A DNA stretch of 37,266 nt. It comes from Desulforhopalus sp. IMCC35007 (lineage in GTDB: Bacteria > Desulfobacterota > Desulfobulbia > Desulfobulbales > Desulfocapsaceae). A program made the position numbers and the translations under genes. The notes under the pieces were generated by a model, which was not told where the DNA came from, searched no databases, and was given only the letters and a program-made list of their open reading frames with translations. Position 1 is the first letter of the stretch. Each line of letters opens with the position of its first letter. Below, piece after piece: positions 16,792-24,571 of this stretch. Where the stretch lies: contig NZ_SWCN01000037.1 in NCBI RefSeq assembly GCF_005116575.1, positions 1-37,266 of the forward strand, read 5' to 3'.

Positions 16792-17667
16792 TTATTCATC
16801 CGCCAATACAGATGCAATGAGCTTCTGTAGAGTTGTTAATTCCTGCCATAATGTTTCTTTATCATCAGGACTGAGCTCTACTCTATCTATCTTAGGGATA
16901 AGACGCTTCACTTCATGGATTTTTGCGATAACTCTTTTGTCCATCGGGGTAAAGGTTCTGACAGGTTTGGGTCGTGTGAGTTGCCTTATTTTAGCGACGG
17001 TGAGATTTTCATTTTTAACCTTGTTATAGAGATAAATCATCTCTTTTGGATCTTTTCTTTTCGCAATTTCTAAGAGAACGTTTTTCGGGGTGTCGGACGT
17101 CCGACACTCCTCTTTTAATGACTCCGGCAGCTTGTTGAGCGTGAGTATCTCGTTGATTGTTGTTCTGGCTTTTCCCACAACAGCACTCAACTGATGTTGA
17201 GTGTACCCATGGGTTTCCATTATTCTGGCATAGGCATAGGCCTCTTCAATAGGTTTTAAATCATCCCGCTGGATATTTTCGATAAGGGCTATTTCAGCAG
17301 GATCCCCAGAGGAAAAAATTACAGGCATTACATCTATTTTTGCAATCATCGCCGCTCGATAACGGCGTTCCCCGGCGATTATCAAAAAGTCACTCGCAAT
17401 GTCATCTCTATCGTTTTTCCTGACGATGATAGGCTGTAAGACGCCTTTGTTGCTGATCGAGGCAGCAAGTTCATCTAACTTTGTCGCATCAAAATTCTTC
17501 CTAGGTTGATCAGGATCTGGCTCTATGAATTTGAGTGGAACTTTGTATAAATTACCCTCCACATACTGCTCAAAAATAGAGATTTCAGGCGAAATATCAT
17601 TTCCCTCGAGGGTTTTAGAAGCTAACTTCGTTGTTTTCCCGACTATTTTTTTTTTGAAATCTACCAT
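16792..17667 (-). CDS. parB: ParB-family partition protein
   Basis: The 291-residue protein binds a centromere (parS) and activates the ATPase ParA to segregate the replicon. The ParB/Srx N-terminal domain is visible (PLKFIEPDPDQPRKNFDATKLDELAASI, residues about 45-75), with the CTP-binding GERRYRAA motif near residue 120 and NIQRDDLKPIEEA. A central HTH (YTQHQLSAVVGKARTTINEILTLNKLPESL) follows near 165-195. The C-terminus (IPKIDRVELSPDDKETLWQELTTLQKLI) would be the dimer domain. It overlaps the 3' end of parA by 7 bases, so translation is coupled. An 18-bp palindrome, the same as the core of the site upstream of parA, lies inside this gene at 17090-17107. Confidence 0.93.
   Translation of the reverse strand: MVDFKKKIVGKTTKLASKTLEGNDISPEISIFEQYVEGNLYKVPLKFIEPDPDQPRKNFDATKLDELAASISNKGVLQPIIVRKNDRDDIASDFLIIAGERRYRAAMIAKIDVMPVIFSSGDPAEIALIENIQRDDLKPIEEAYAYARIMETHGYTQHQLSAVVGKARTTINEILTLNKLPESLKEECRTSDTPKNVLLEIAKRKDPKEMIYLYNKVKNENLTVAKIRQLTRPKPVRTFTPMDKRVIAKIHEVKRLIPKIDRVELSPDDKETLWQELTTLQKLIASVLADE
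17090..17107. promoter_or_regulatory. Candidate parS site inside parB
   Basis: GTGTCGGACGTCCGACAC, a perfect 18-bp palindrome, identical to the core of 18542-18573. Two copies of a long palindrome in one par locus, one of them inside the coding region of parB, make this a plausible partition site. Confidence 0.65.
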
Positions 17668-18419
17668 ATTGATAATAGTTCTTGAGTTAACTTATTGTAG
17701 TCTTCAGTCCCTGGACTTTTTTCATCATAAACCATTATGGGCTGCTCAGCTATTTGTGCCTGCTTGATTCCTGTAATCTTTCTAATCTTTGTCGACAATA
17801 CAATTTCAGAAAATTCGGCCAACTGTTCATCAACCCAGTCATTGATCCCTTTTTCTCGGGAATCAAAGATGGTTACAAGTATTCTAAGATAATCTCTAAT
17901 ATTTGCATCAGAACCCATTATACCTCTTATGGTATCTATCAGATCAGCAAAGCCTTCCAAAGAATATCGCCCGGTATCGGTCGGAACTAAAATAAAATTG
18001 CAGGCGTAAAGAGCGTTAATTTCTAAAATACCAAGAGAAGGGTGACAGTCTATGACGACAAAGTCATAATTATCTGTTTCCTTTAATAAGGCATTGTGTA
18101 ACCTCATTTCTCTGAAATGCTCATTGAAAAGGGTGTTAGTTGCTTTGCTCAGATGAATATTTGCCGCAATAATATCTAGGTTCTCAGTTGGTGTCTTACA
18201 CACCACCTCTCTGATATCTCTTCCATTTATTAGAATGTCCTGGACAAAGTATTCACAATGATCAGCCATTCCCATTCCAATTGTCGAGTGGGCCTGTGGG
18301 TCGAGGTCTATGAGCAAAACTCTGAAACCTGCCAAAGCAAGACCACAAGAAAGATTCGTAGATGTTGTTGTTTTTCCAACACCACCTTTTTGGTTTATGA
18401 CAGAAATGATTTTTTTCAT
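17661..18419 (-). CDS. parA: ParA-family partition ATPase
   Basis: The 252-residue protein has the deviant Walker A motif KGGVGKTTTSTNL at residues about 10-22 and Walker A' (LLIDLDPQAHST). Walker B follows (YDFVVIDCHPSLG). It lacks the long N-terminal HTH of type Ia plasmid ParA, so it is the short type (chromosomal/Ib-like Soj group). It forms ATP-dependent patches on the nucleoid that move ParB-parS complexes. parB follows directly, and the likely parS lies about 125 bases upstream. Together with the Rep_3 gene 2.7 kb further upstream this makes a plasmid-type maintenance module. Confidence 0.93.
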   Translation of the reverse strand: MKKIISVINQKGGVGKTTTSTNLSCGLALAGFRVLLIDLDPQAHSTIGMGMADHCEYFVQDILINGRDIREVVCKTPTENLDIIAANIHLSKATNTLFNEHFREMRLHNALLKETDNYDFVVIDCHPSLGILEINALYACNFILVPTDTGRYSLEGFADLIDTIRGIMGSDANIRDYLRILVTIFDSREKGINDWVDEQLAEFSEIVLSTKIRKITGIKQAQIAEQPIMVYDEKSPGTEDYNKLTQELLSIW

Positions 18420-18541
18420 ATTCCCAACTGAGGTTGAGGATGATTATGGAAATTAATATTATGTTCAAAGAGAACAAAAACGCCAAATCTTAAAGATCTG
18501 CAACATTAACATAATCATATGAAGAAGCACAACAGATTAAG

Positions 18542-18573
18542 ATCGAGGGTGTCGGACGTCCGACACCCTCGAT
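18542..18573. promoter_or_regulatory. Candidate parS: 32-bp perfect palindrome upstream of parA
   Basis: ATCGAGGGTGTCGGAC on the left is followed exactly by its reverse complement. The central 18 bp are repeated inside parB at 17090-17107. It lies about 125 bases upstream of the parA start. This is the best candidate for the partition centromere or ParA/ParB operator. Confidence 0.75.
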
Positions 18574-19160
18574 GGGCGAGATCCTCTGTATTGTCAAATG
18601 GGATTTCCAGTAGCCACAAGGCAAGAATATATTATTGTGGGCCTGGTGGTAAGTTCTGCCTGGCACATGGTGAGAGGGAATGAAGTCCTGTGCAGTTTCA
18701 TCACTGCAATATAAACCACTGTCCATTGGGTTCTTAAAAAACCGTTTTAATTCCAAATAAACAAGAACTTTAGCCCTAAACCTCCGCCTTTATTATAGAG
18801 AAGGCTTCTTACAAACAAAGCTGAACAACTTCTTCGATAGGGGCTCAGTACGATGCCGGCAAACCTGGAGGTTTTAACCATGCATTTGACAACACTTCAA
18901 ACAGGTCCAAATACGATCAACCAAGCTAATTTGTTGTTTGGCATAAAAGGTTCACAAAATATTTTTTAAATTTTCAGCCAGTTCTTTTCCCGACAAATTT
19001 GGGGTATCTTACGTGCTTCAATGCGACAGAGACCTATCTATAATGCGAACATTGAAACCTTTACCTGCCGCTCTTTCTTAATTTAAATCTCAGATATCTT
19101 GCATATCCCTCGTGATTCAGAGCGCCTATACCAGAGGAGCTCGGCCGGGTAGTCGGTGCG
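18574..19160. other. Gap between par locus and IS21 remnant
   Basis: No solid gene. A 29-codon frame (from about 18880, MHLTTLQTGPNTINQ...) is preceded by GGAGG but is too short to judge. The region's end is where istB fragments begin. Confidence 0.35.
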
Positions 19161-19575
19161 AAGCGACACTGTTATTTGTCCATTACCTCGTGGATTGTGT
19201 ACCAACCTGTTGAGGATTGTGTCTGCAAGGGTCAGGTCGTCCATCTGTTCATGCCAGGGGGCGACAGGGGGCTAGCTGGTCACTAGGATTGATTTGAGGC
19301 CATATCAATCCTCGAATATCTATAATAAATTATGGTATTTCTCACGATCCAACTGCTCCAGGCCTAAATCATCCAAGACTAATTTATCGGCCTTGGTAAA
19401 GAATGCAGGCATCTTGAGGTATTGTTCATTTCCTTTGGCCGGACTGAGGTCCTCAATGAGTTTTGTAACTCTCACATAGATGGTATTAAAACCCAGCCTG
19501 CATGCATTGTTGGCAAAGGTGCCGAGGTGAGTTGTCGTGTCGTAGTAGTCTGCACCGCTTATGTTGCTGTGATGG
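19160..19575 (-). pseudogene. istB (IS21 helper ATPase) remnant
   Basis: In minus-strand order the readable pieces are THLGTFANNACRLGFNTIYVRV, TKLIEDLSPAKGNEQYLKM, FTKADKLVLDDLGLEQLDREKYHNLL (Walker B plus following segment) then a stop, and in another frame WHEQMDDLTLADTILNRLVHNP. These match IstB from just after the Walker A site to the C-terminus, the family's WHE..GDPTLADAILDRLVHNA region. Stops and frameshifts break it, so no active helper protein is made. Confidence 0.75.
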
Positions 19576-19799
19576 AACGGTATGCTGTTGTTTGTCTCTT
19601 TTCTCAGTGCTCTTTGGATCCAGGCCGCTTTTAAGGATCTATTCTAGGTTTCTTTATGAGAGAACATCGACCTGTAGAGCACGGTTACAAACCGTTTCGA
19701 GGCGTTGTTTTCCCTAGGATTACCCAACCTTAAATCCCAAGCACAGCTACTGTAAGCCTGTCGAGAGTGCGCTCTTTTCAGGAAAATGATTGTGTGAGC

Positions 19800-20422
19800 T
19801 CCGATTATCGCCGCCCAACGTATAATCCTTTCCGGGCTCCATTCAGAGTATCATTAGTTTTTTTGCGGCAGGTGGCCCCTGATGGTTGTATGGCTTCCCG
19901 GGATTGGTCGCGGAGATTTCTGGCTATCAGTTGATTACGGTGCAGACACTCCACCATTGTTTTGGTGTGGTGGATATCGAGTTGTTTTTTCACGAAGTTA
20001 TAAGGGACAGAATCATCTGGGACACCGCTAAAAAAAAGGGCGAAAGCAAGAATCAGGGAGGCTATCCTATCTTCAACTTTCTGGATGAGAGTTGCCTCCG
20101 ATGTGGTTACTCGAACCGAGGACAGCAACAAAGATCTGGGTTTTATGTATCTCTCTGGTTGATAGATCAACAATGTCTACAGTTCGTCAGGAGTATAGCC
20201 CACAAGCATTTTTTCGCTGGCCCTATGTTTATGGCTCATCACCTCATCGAGGTTGACAGCCCACTCTCGATAGCTGTGACAGTACAACTGTATTGGTAAC
20301 CATCGGGTGGGGCCATTGTATTCCAGAGCAGTATTAGCGTGACATGGAGAAGGGGTGAAAAAAGTTTTTGCTCGAGGGAGGTGTCGCTTAACCCTCAGGA
20401 AGAGATCACTTAAGCTCTGCAA
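19800..20422 (-). pseudogene. istA (IS21 transposase) remnant
   Basis: The part near 20422-20177 reads YREWAVNLDEVMSHKHRASEKMLVGYTPDE, matching the IstA stretch that ends in HRAGEKLFVDYAG. The next frame continues TVDIVDLSTREIHKTQIFVAVLGSSN, the start of the DDE catalytic domain. Reading then jumps to VPYNFVKKQLDIHHTKTMVECLHRNQLIA, a C-terminal IstA segment, so roughly 200 residues including catalytic Asp and Glu are deleted. It is inactive. Confidence 0.75.
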
Positions 20423-20606
20423 GTTTTACACGCTGGATATAATCGTCGACATCCCAGCCTATTTCACAGCTTAAACCGATCTTAGGGTTGCTGCGGTTCA
20501 GTTCGTATTGAGGCGTAACACCGCTCATATTTTTTCGCAGAGATAATCTGTTGCCTGGCGTAAAATCCTCCTTTATAAAATCATCAAAACAGGACTCATC
20601 TACCAT
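20406..20606 (-). CDS. Hypothetical short frame, doubtful
   Basis: A 66-codon frame (MVDESCFDDFIKEDFTPGNR...WDVDDYIQRVKLAELK) with no recognised family and no clear ribosome-binding site. It lies upstream of and slightly overlaps the istA remnant, and may be residue of the gene the IS21 element disrupted. Confidence 0.2.
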   Translation of the reverse strand: MVDESCFDDFIKEDFTPGNRLSLRKNMSGVTPQYELNRSNPKIGLSCEIGWDVDDYIQRVKLAELK

Positions 20607-20716
20607 CTGGTTTTACGCGTCGCGCCCTTCAACATGGGTGGGCGGAATGAAATCACCAACTGGGATACTCAGATATCTCGTTTTTTCGCGAGAATGTTTA
20701 TGCAGAATATCTCCAG

Positions 20717-21022
20717 ATGGTTTCAGCACTGTTAGTATTCCTTGGCTGTTCATCCTTACAAACCATTCAAAACCTGAAACTATCTTCAAGCCATCAAAAT
20801 GATCCTAGGAACTGCTTGTTAAACCGCCCCTGTGTAAGAAAGGCTTGGGACAATCTGCAAAGAACAGAGCAGAAACGGGCTGCTGCAAATTCATACGGAA
20901 AGAGTCTTCGTAAACTGGAAATGTTTTTTCGGAAACCTTTGTTCAAGACGGGATCTTATTATCTTATTTCTACCAGGGGTACTGCTGTCTATGCTCAAAC
21001 AATACATAGAAAAACAGGATGA
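20717..21022 (+). CDS. Hypothetical protein with lipobox-like N-terminus
   Basis: A 101-residue frame beginning MVSALLVFLGCSSLQTIQN, which looks like a short lipoprotein signal with the acylated cysteine at residue 11. A basic, soluble segment follows (KAWDNLQRTEQKRAAANSYGKSLRKLEMFFRKP). No family recognised and no clear ribosome-binding site. It points against the rep gene on the other strand. The signal-like start is the only evidence that it is real. Confidence 0.3.
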   Translation: MVSALLVFLGCSSLQTIQNLKLSSSHQNDPRNCLLNRPCVRKAWDNLQRTEQKRAAANSYGKSLRKLEMFFRKPLFKTGSYYLISTRGTAVYAQTIHRKTG

Positions 21023-21044
21023 TGTTAAAACACTGTAGTTGCCA

Positions 21045-21069
21045 CCATCTGGAAAGACATTGCAGATGG
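21045..21069 (-). terminator. Possible hairpin after rep
   Basis: CCATCTG / CAGATGG form a 7-bp stem with an 11-base loop 18 bases after the rep stop. There is no T-run, so a terminator role is uncertain. Confidence 0.3.
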
Positions 21070-21087
21070 ATAATTTCGCTATATCTG

Positions 21088-22314
21088 TTAAAGATATTCT
21101 TCAGCAAATTCCAAGAATTGTTCTCTGAACTGGATAGACATAACACCATTTTCCCTAAATGATTTCTGCACAACAGGGTGCAGGGTCGATTCATATTTCA
21201 GAATTATTTCGGTTCTGTACTTTTCTTCTTTTTGGAGAAATTTCGTTTCTAATTCAGAAAACCTTTTTTCCACAGCCTTATACAGCTCGACCTTTCTTTT
21301 TCGCTCTAAATTAAGTTTCTTCAGCTTTTTGCTTTCTTGATCCGCTTCAAAATCACTTTTCCCTGTAATTTTTTCTCTCAACAGATACGCCAGAAAAGCA
21401 CCACTTTTCTTCTCCACCGTACCAGCAGCCAAACAGGTATTGTAATAATCTAGTATTTGCTGAGTTTTCTCCTCACCCAGATCATTAATATGAGACTTAG
21501 CTCTCAATGGCGTTATGCCAAAATATTCCAATTTTTCAAGTAGTTCCTTCTCTGATGATCGTTCAGATTCTACTGGAAAAATTGATTTAGTGTCCATAAA
21601 AGGAAGATTTTCCTGATACACCTGACTTACAATGTTAAATCTCACTCTGGTTATTTTTCTTCCCTCTCGGATAGTCTCCAAGTTAAATGTCAGATCACAT
21701 TGATAAAATCCTGATTCGTCTTTCTTTTCAAATTCTTTCTTTGCCTGGTTCAGGACCCACGCTCTAAACTGCTTAAACTGGACATACTTACCCTTATCGA
21801 TGCCGAGAATTTCTTTCAATTCATCAACGCGAAACTCTCTGTAACCAATTTTTCGATACTGCTTTAATAATTGATAAATTCTTATGGAATAAATACTCTG
21901 AAATTGAGCCAGTATGGTCAACTTTGATTGAGTAAAGTCCCTCCTCAATTGTAAAAGGTATGGCTTCAAGCTGGGGTCAAATCGAAAACTTATGGATCCC
22001 TTCTTGTTATTATATTTACAAGAAGATACCCAGCCAACTTTCAATGGCCCATCATCCTCAGGAATGACAATGACCCTTTGCATTAATTGATCTGTTATCT
22101 TATCTGCGTCGCGGTATGCATTATTCAAATCGATATTAAGAATTGCCGCTAAATCACGGATCTTAATTTCATAAGGATAAAAATCTACATCGTCCGGATG
22201 AATCATTGATGCGACCGCAAAAACTAATCGCTGCTCGCCCACACTCAGCGTATATCTGGATTCAACAAGCTTGTTAGATTGTACTATGAGTGGCGATCTT
22301 TCAATTTTTGTCAA
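21088..22314 (-). CDS. Rep_3-family plasmid replication initiator
   Basis: The 408-residue protein starts its conserved region with SPLIVQSNKLVESRYTLSVGEQRLVFAVASMI, the signature of Rep_3 (RepB/RepE/Pi-type) initiators. The two winged-helix domains follow (DVDFYPYEIKIRDLAAILNI...AYRDADKITDQLMQRVI and FQSIYSIRIYQLLKQYRKIGYREFRVDELKEILGI). The C-terminal third is an extra Lys/Glu-rich, probably coiled-coil region (LNLERKRKVELYKAVEKRFSELETKFLQKEEK), longer than in small plasmid Reps. I chose TTG 22314 because AAGGAGA lies 6 bases upstream; extending to 22380 would run through the promoter. Rep proteins bind iterons as monomers to open the origin and often repress their own gene as dimers. The iteron array lies directly upstream. 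Confidence 0.92.
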   Translation of the reverse strand: MTKIERSPLIVQSNKLVESRYTLSVGEQRLVFAVASMIHPDDVDFYPYEIKIRDLAAILNIDLNNAYRDADKITDQLMQRVIVIPEDDGPLKVGWVSSCKYNNKKGSISFRFDPSLKPYLLQLRRDFTQSKLTILAQFQSIYSIRIYQLLKQYRKIGYREFRVDELKEILGIDKGKYVQFKQFRAWVLNQAKKEFEKKDESGFYQCDLTFNLETIREGRKITRVRFNIVSQVYQENLPFMDTKSIFPVESERSSEKELLEKLEYFGITPLRAKSHINDLGEEKTQQILDYYNTCLAAGTVEKKSGAFLAYLLREKITGKSDFEADQESKKLKKLNLERKRKVELYKAVEKRFSELETKFLQKEEKYRTEIILKYESTLHPVVQKSFRENGVMSIQFREQFLEFAEEYL

Positions 22315-22351
22315 AGAATATCTCCTTGAGAGAAAGGTATTGTTGTTGGCG

Positions 22352-22391
22352 AAAATACTAAAGTATAGATATATTGTCAAGGCTATACCTT
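22352..22391 (-). promoter_or_regulatory. rep promoter overlapped by inverted half-iterons
   Basis: On the minus strand TTGACA (22380-22375), 17 bases, TATTTT (22357-22352) is a good promoter for rep. The inverted repeat AAAGTATAG (22360-22368) / CTATACCTT (22383-22391) is built from the iteron core CTATACCTTT and its complement, and overlaps the -35 and spacer. That is the usual layout of a Rep-dimer operator in Rep_3 plasmids. Elements are seen; autorepression is inferred. Confidence 0.65.
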
Positions 22392-23600
22392 TGCCGTCAA
22401 TCCCTATACCTTTAGCTCAGCAAAAAGTTATCCCAATCGCTCCGTCAATCCCTATACCTTTAGTACAAGGCCGGATTTAGCGATGACCGTCAATCCCTAT
22501 ACCTTTAGCTCAGCAAAAAGTTATCCTAATCGCTCCGTCAATCCCTATACCTTTAATACAGGGCCGGATTTAGCGATGACCGTCAATCTCTATACCTTTA
22601 ATACAGGGTCAGATTTAGCGATGACCGTCAATCTCTATACCTTTAATACAGGGCCGGATTTACCGCTGACCGTCAATCTCTATACCTTTAATACAGGGTC
22701 AGATTTAGCCCTGACCGTCAATCCCTATACCTTTAATACAGGGCCGGATTTACCGCTGACTGTCAATCTCTATACCTTTAATACAGGGTCAGATTTAGCG
22801 ATGACCGTCAATCTCTATACCTTTAATACAAGGCCGGATTTACCGCTGACTGTCAATCCCTATACCTTTAATACAAGGCCGGATTTAGCGATGACCGTCA
22901 ATCTCTATACCTTTAATACAGGGTCAGATTTAGCGATGACCGTCAATCTCTATACCTTTAATACAGGGCCGGATTTGCCGCTGACCGTCAATCCCTATAC
23001 CTTTAATACAGGGCCGGATTTAGCGCTGATCGTCAATCTCTATACCTTTAATACAAGGCCGGATTTAGCGCTGACCGTCAATCCCTATACCTTTAATACA
23101 GGGTCAGATTTACCGCTGACCGTCAATCCCTATACCTTTAATACAGGGTCAGATTTAGCGCTGACCGTCAATCTCTATACCTTTAATACAGGGTCAGATT
23201 TAGCGCTGACCGTCAATCTCTATACCTTTAATACAAGGCCGGATTTAGCGCTGATCGTCAACTTCTACACTGTTTATACAAGAGCAGTTTTACTGCCGAC
23301 CATCAATTCCTATGCTTTTACGAAATAGAATTTCTTGTCAATCAATTCAATTTCATAGACTTTTAGTCCATACCGTCAATTTCTGTACCAAAAGACTGTA
23401 GATCTCTATACCTTTGACCGTCAATCTCTATACTTTTGACCGTCAATCTCTATACCTTTGACCGTCAATCTCTATACTGAATGCCTCTGTAACTCACTAA
23501 ATACAAGGGTTATGGAACTTAGAAAACAAGACATAACTCTTTAAAACAAGATAAAACAACAACTCATACCATCATGATTGGTCAATCTCTATACCTTTTT
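22372..23600. repeat. Iteron array (plasmid replication origin)
   Basis: The core CCGTCAATCTCTATACCTTT (C or T at the central position) is repeated about 22 times in one orientation. First copies begin at 22394, 22442 and 22487 with spacers of a different type. Then 16 copies follow at exact 45-base steps from 22535 to 23210; worn copies sit near 23255, 23300, 23373 and 23395. Three close-packed copies lie at 23418, 23440 and 23462 (22-base steps), and one isolated copy near 23579. The 25-base spacers occur as two main variants (GGGCCGGATT and GGGTCAGATT). The Rep_3 gene starts at the left end. Such arrays bind Rep and set initiation and copy number. Confidence 0.93.
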
Positions 23601-24205
23601 CATATATGGTTGTTATGTTGTTATTTTCTTTTTATATTTATCAGGTTCAGATGTTTTTCAAAACTGATCAAACGACCTTAATTTCCTTTGGCATATATTT
23701 GTTAATTCGACATTATTCAACTTATTGTTTGTTTATCTATCATTTAATTTCAGAAAAGTATGGAATGGAGCAAAAGAACCTCTTCTGTATTTGATATGCC
23801 TTTGTCAACAAAATATTATCGGGTAACATTGCTGTAATGTATTGTGCTGAAAACAACACTCTAAATGAATATTGATCTTAAAAGTTACAAGAGAACCGAT
23901 GTAGATATTATCTTCGATTAAAGTGATCGCTGTAGTCCTCAATGAGATTGAAGATGGTCGAGGCCGGGACAGGAGGGTAGACTGCAATAATTATTATCTA
24001 AGCCCTTTTAATCTCTTTAAAAAGAAGATCAGAGGAGTATAATTGACATACGGTAAAGGCTTACCTCACTTCAACCCGTTTCTCATTACCTCAACAACTT
24101 ACACAATGAATTGGGTAGAGCAGAGTGGGGAGAGGAAATACTCTCCTTTGAAGTGGGGGGTGTACAAATGCTCATATAAGACGGTCCCTGGGATCTGATT
24201 ATTCT
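23601..24205. other. AT-rich region next to iterons, no gene
   Basis: The stretch 23600-23830 is very AT-rich and adjoins the iterons, so it could be the DNA unwinding element, though nothing beyond composition supports this. Short frames here show no family pattern. Confidence 0.35.
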
Positions 24206-24420
24206 TTAATTCGGTTTCACCACCACGTTTCCTCTCCCAACATTTATCAAAACGGCTTTAGACTTTATGGCCTGTAGAGTGGTCGAGTTAATTAAACCAT
24301 CTTGCGTGAGGTTTCTCTGGCAACACACTGTCCAGATAATCAATGTCAGCGATAAATCCAAGCAGTTGGTCTGAGTTGTACATTCTATCAATATCTTCTT
24401 GCGCTGGTGTGTTTTTCGCA
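24206..24420 (-). pseudogene. D-isomer 2-hydroxyacid dehydrogenase remnant
   Basis: On the minus strand the sequence ADIDYLDSVLPEKPHARW is followed, after a frameshift, by GLINSTTLQAIKSKAVLINVGRGNVV. This is the conserved NAD-binding part of GhrA/SerA-type dehydrogenases (aDvl..lLPlT..T.glin...L..mk..a.liNvgRG). Only about 70 residues remain and the catalytic Arg, Glu and His parts are not found. It is a fragment. Confidence 0.65.
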
Positions 24421-24571
24421 GGTGCAGCGCTCCAAGTCATTTGCAGTAATTTACTACAGCGGTATGGATTGTGTCTTGACTTACGAAAAACTTTATTGAT
24501 GAGATTGTGGTGATGAAATGAATGACTGAAAGGGAGAGAGAAAAACAAAAAGTGTTATGGTTTTAGCCGAA

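Larger units (their letters stand above)
19160..20430 (-). mobile_element. Degenerate IS21-family insertion sequence
   Basis: Fragments of both istA (20430 to about 19800) and istB (about 19570 to 19160) are read in order on the minus strand, as in intact IS21 elements. Both genes contain frameshifts and istA has lost most of its middle. No terminal inverted repeats were identified. The element lies between the rep gene and parA and appears to have inserted into the plasmid module. Confidence 0.75.

Noticed and set aside
18490-18756. An 88-codon minus-strand frame upstream of parA.
   Set aside because: It runs through the 32-bp palindrome, has no family pattern and is probably chance.
22420-22530. 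DnaA boxes (TTATCCCAA, TTATCCTAA) between the first iterons.
   Set aside because: Each differs from TTATCCACA at two positions in the important 3' part; support is too weak for a feature.
22483-23328. A 281-codon open frame through the iteron array, encoding repeated TVNLYTFNTGSDLA units.
   Set aside because: The 45-base period is a multiple of three, so a frame without a stop stays open by construction. No ribosome-binding site is evident and the DNA repeats are explained by Rep binding.
22372-23600. CRISPR array.
   Set aside because: The segments between the repeated cores are themselves repeated in a few variants, so they are not unique spacers, no cas gene is present, and a Rep_3 gene adjoins.
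23606-23794. A hydrophobic 62-codon frame right of the iterons.
   Set aside because: The region is extremely AT-rich, which alone yields Phe/Leu/Ile/Tyr-rich frames; no ribosome-binding site.
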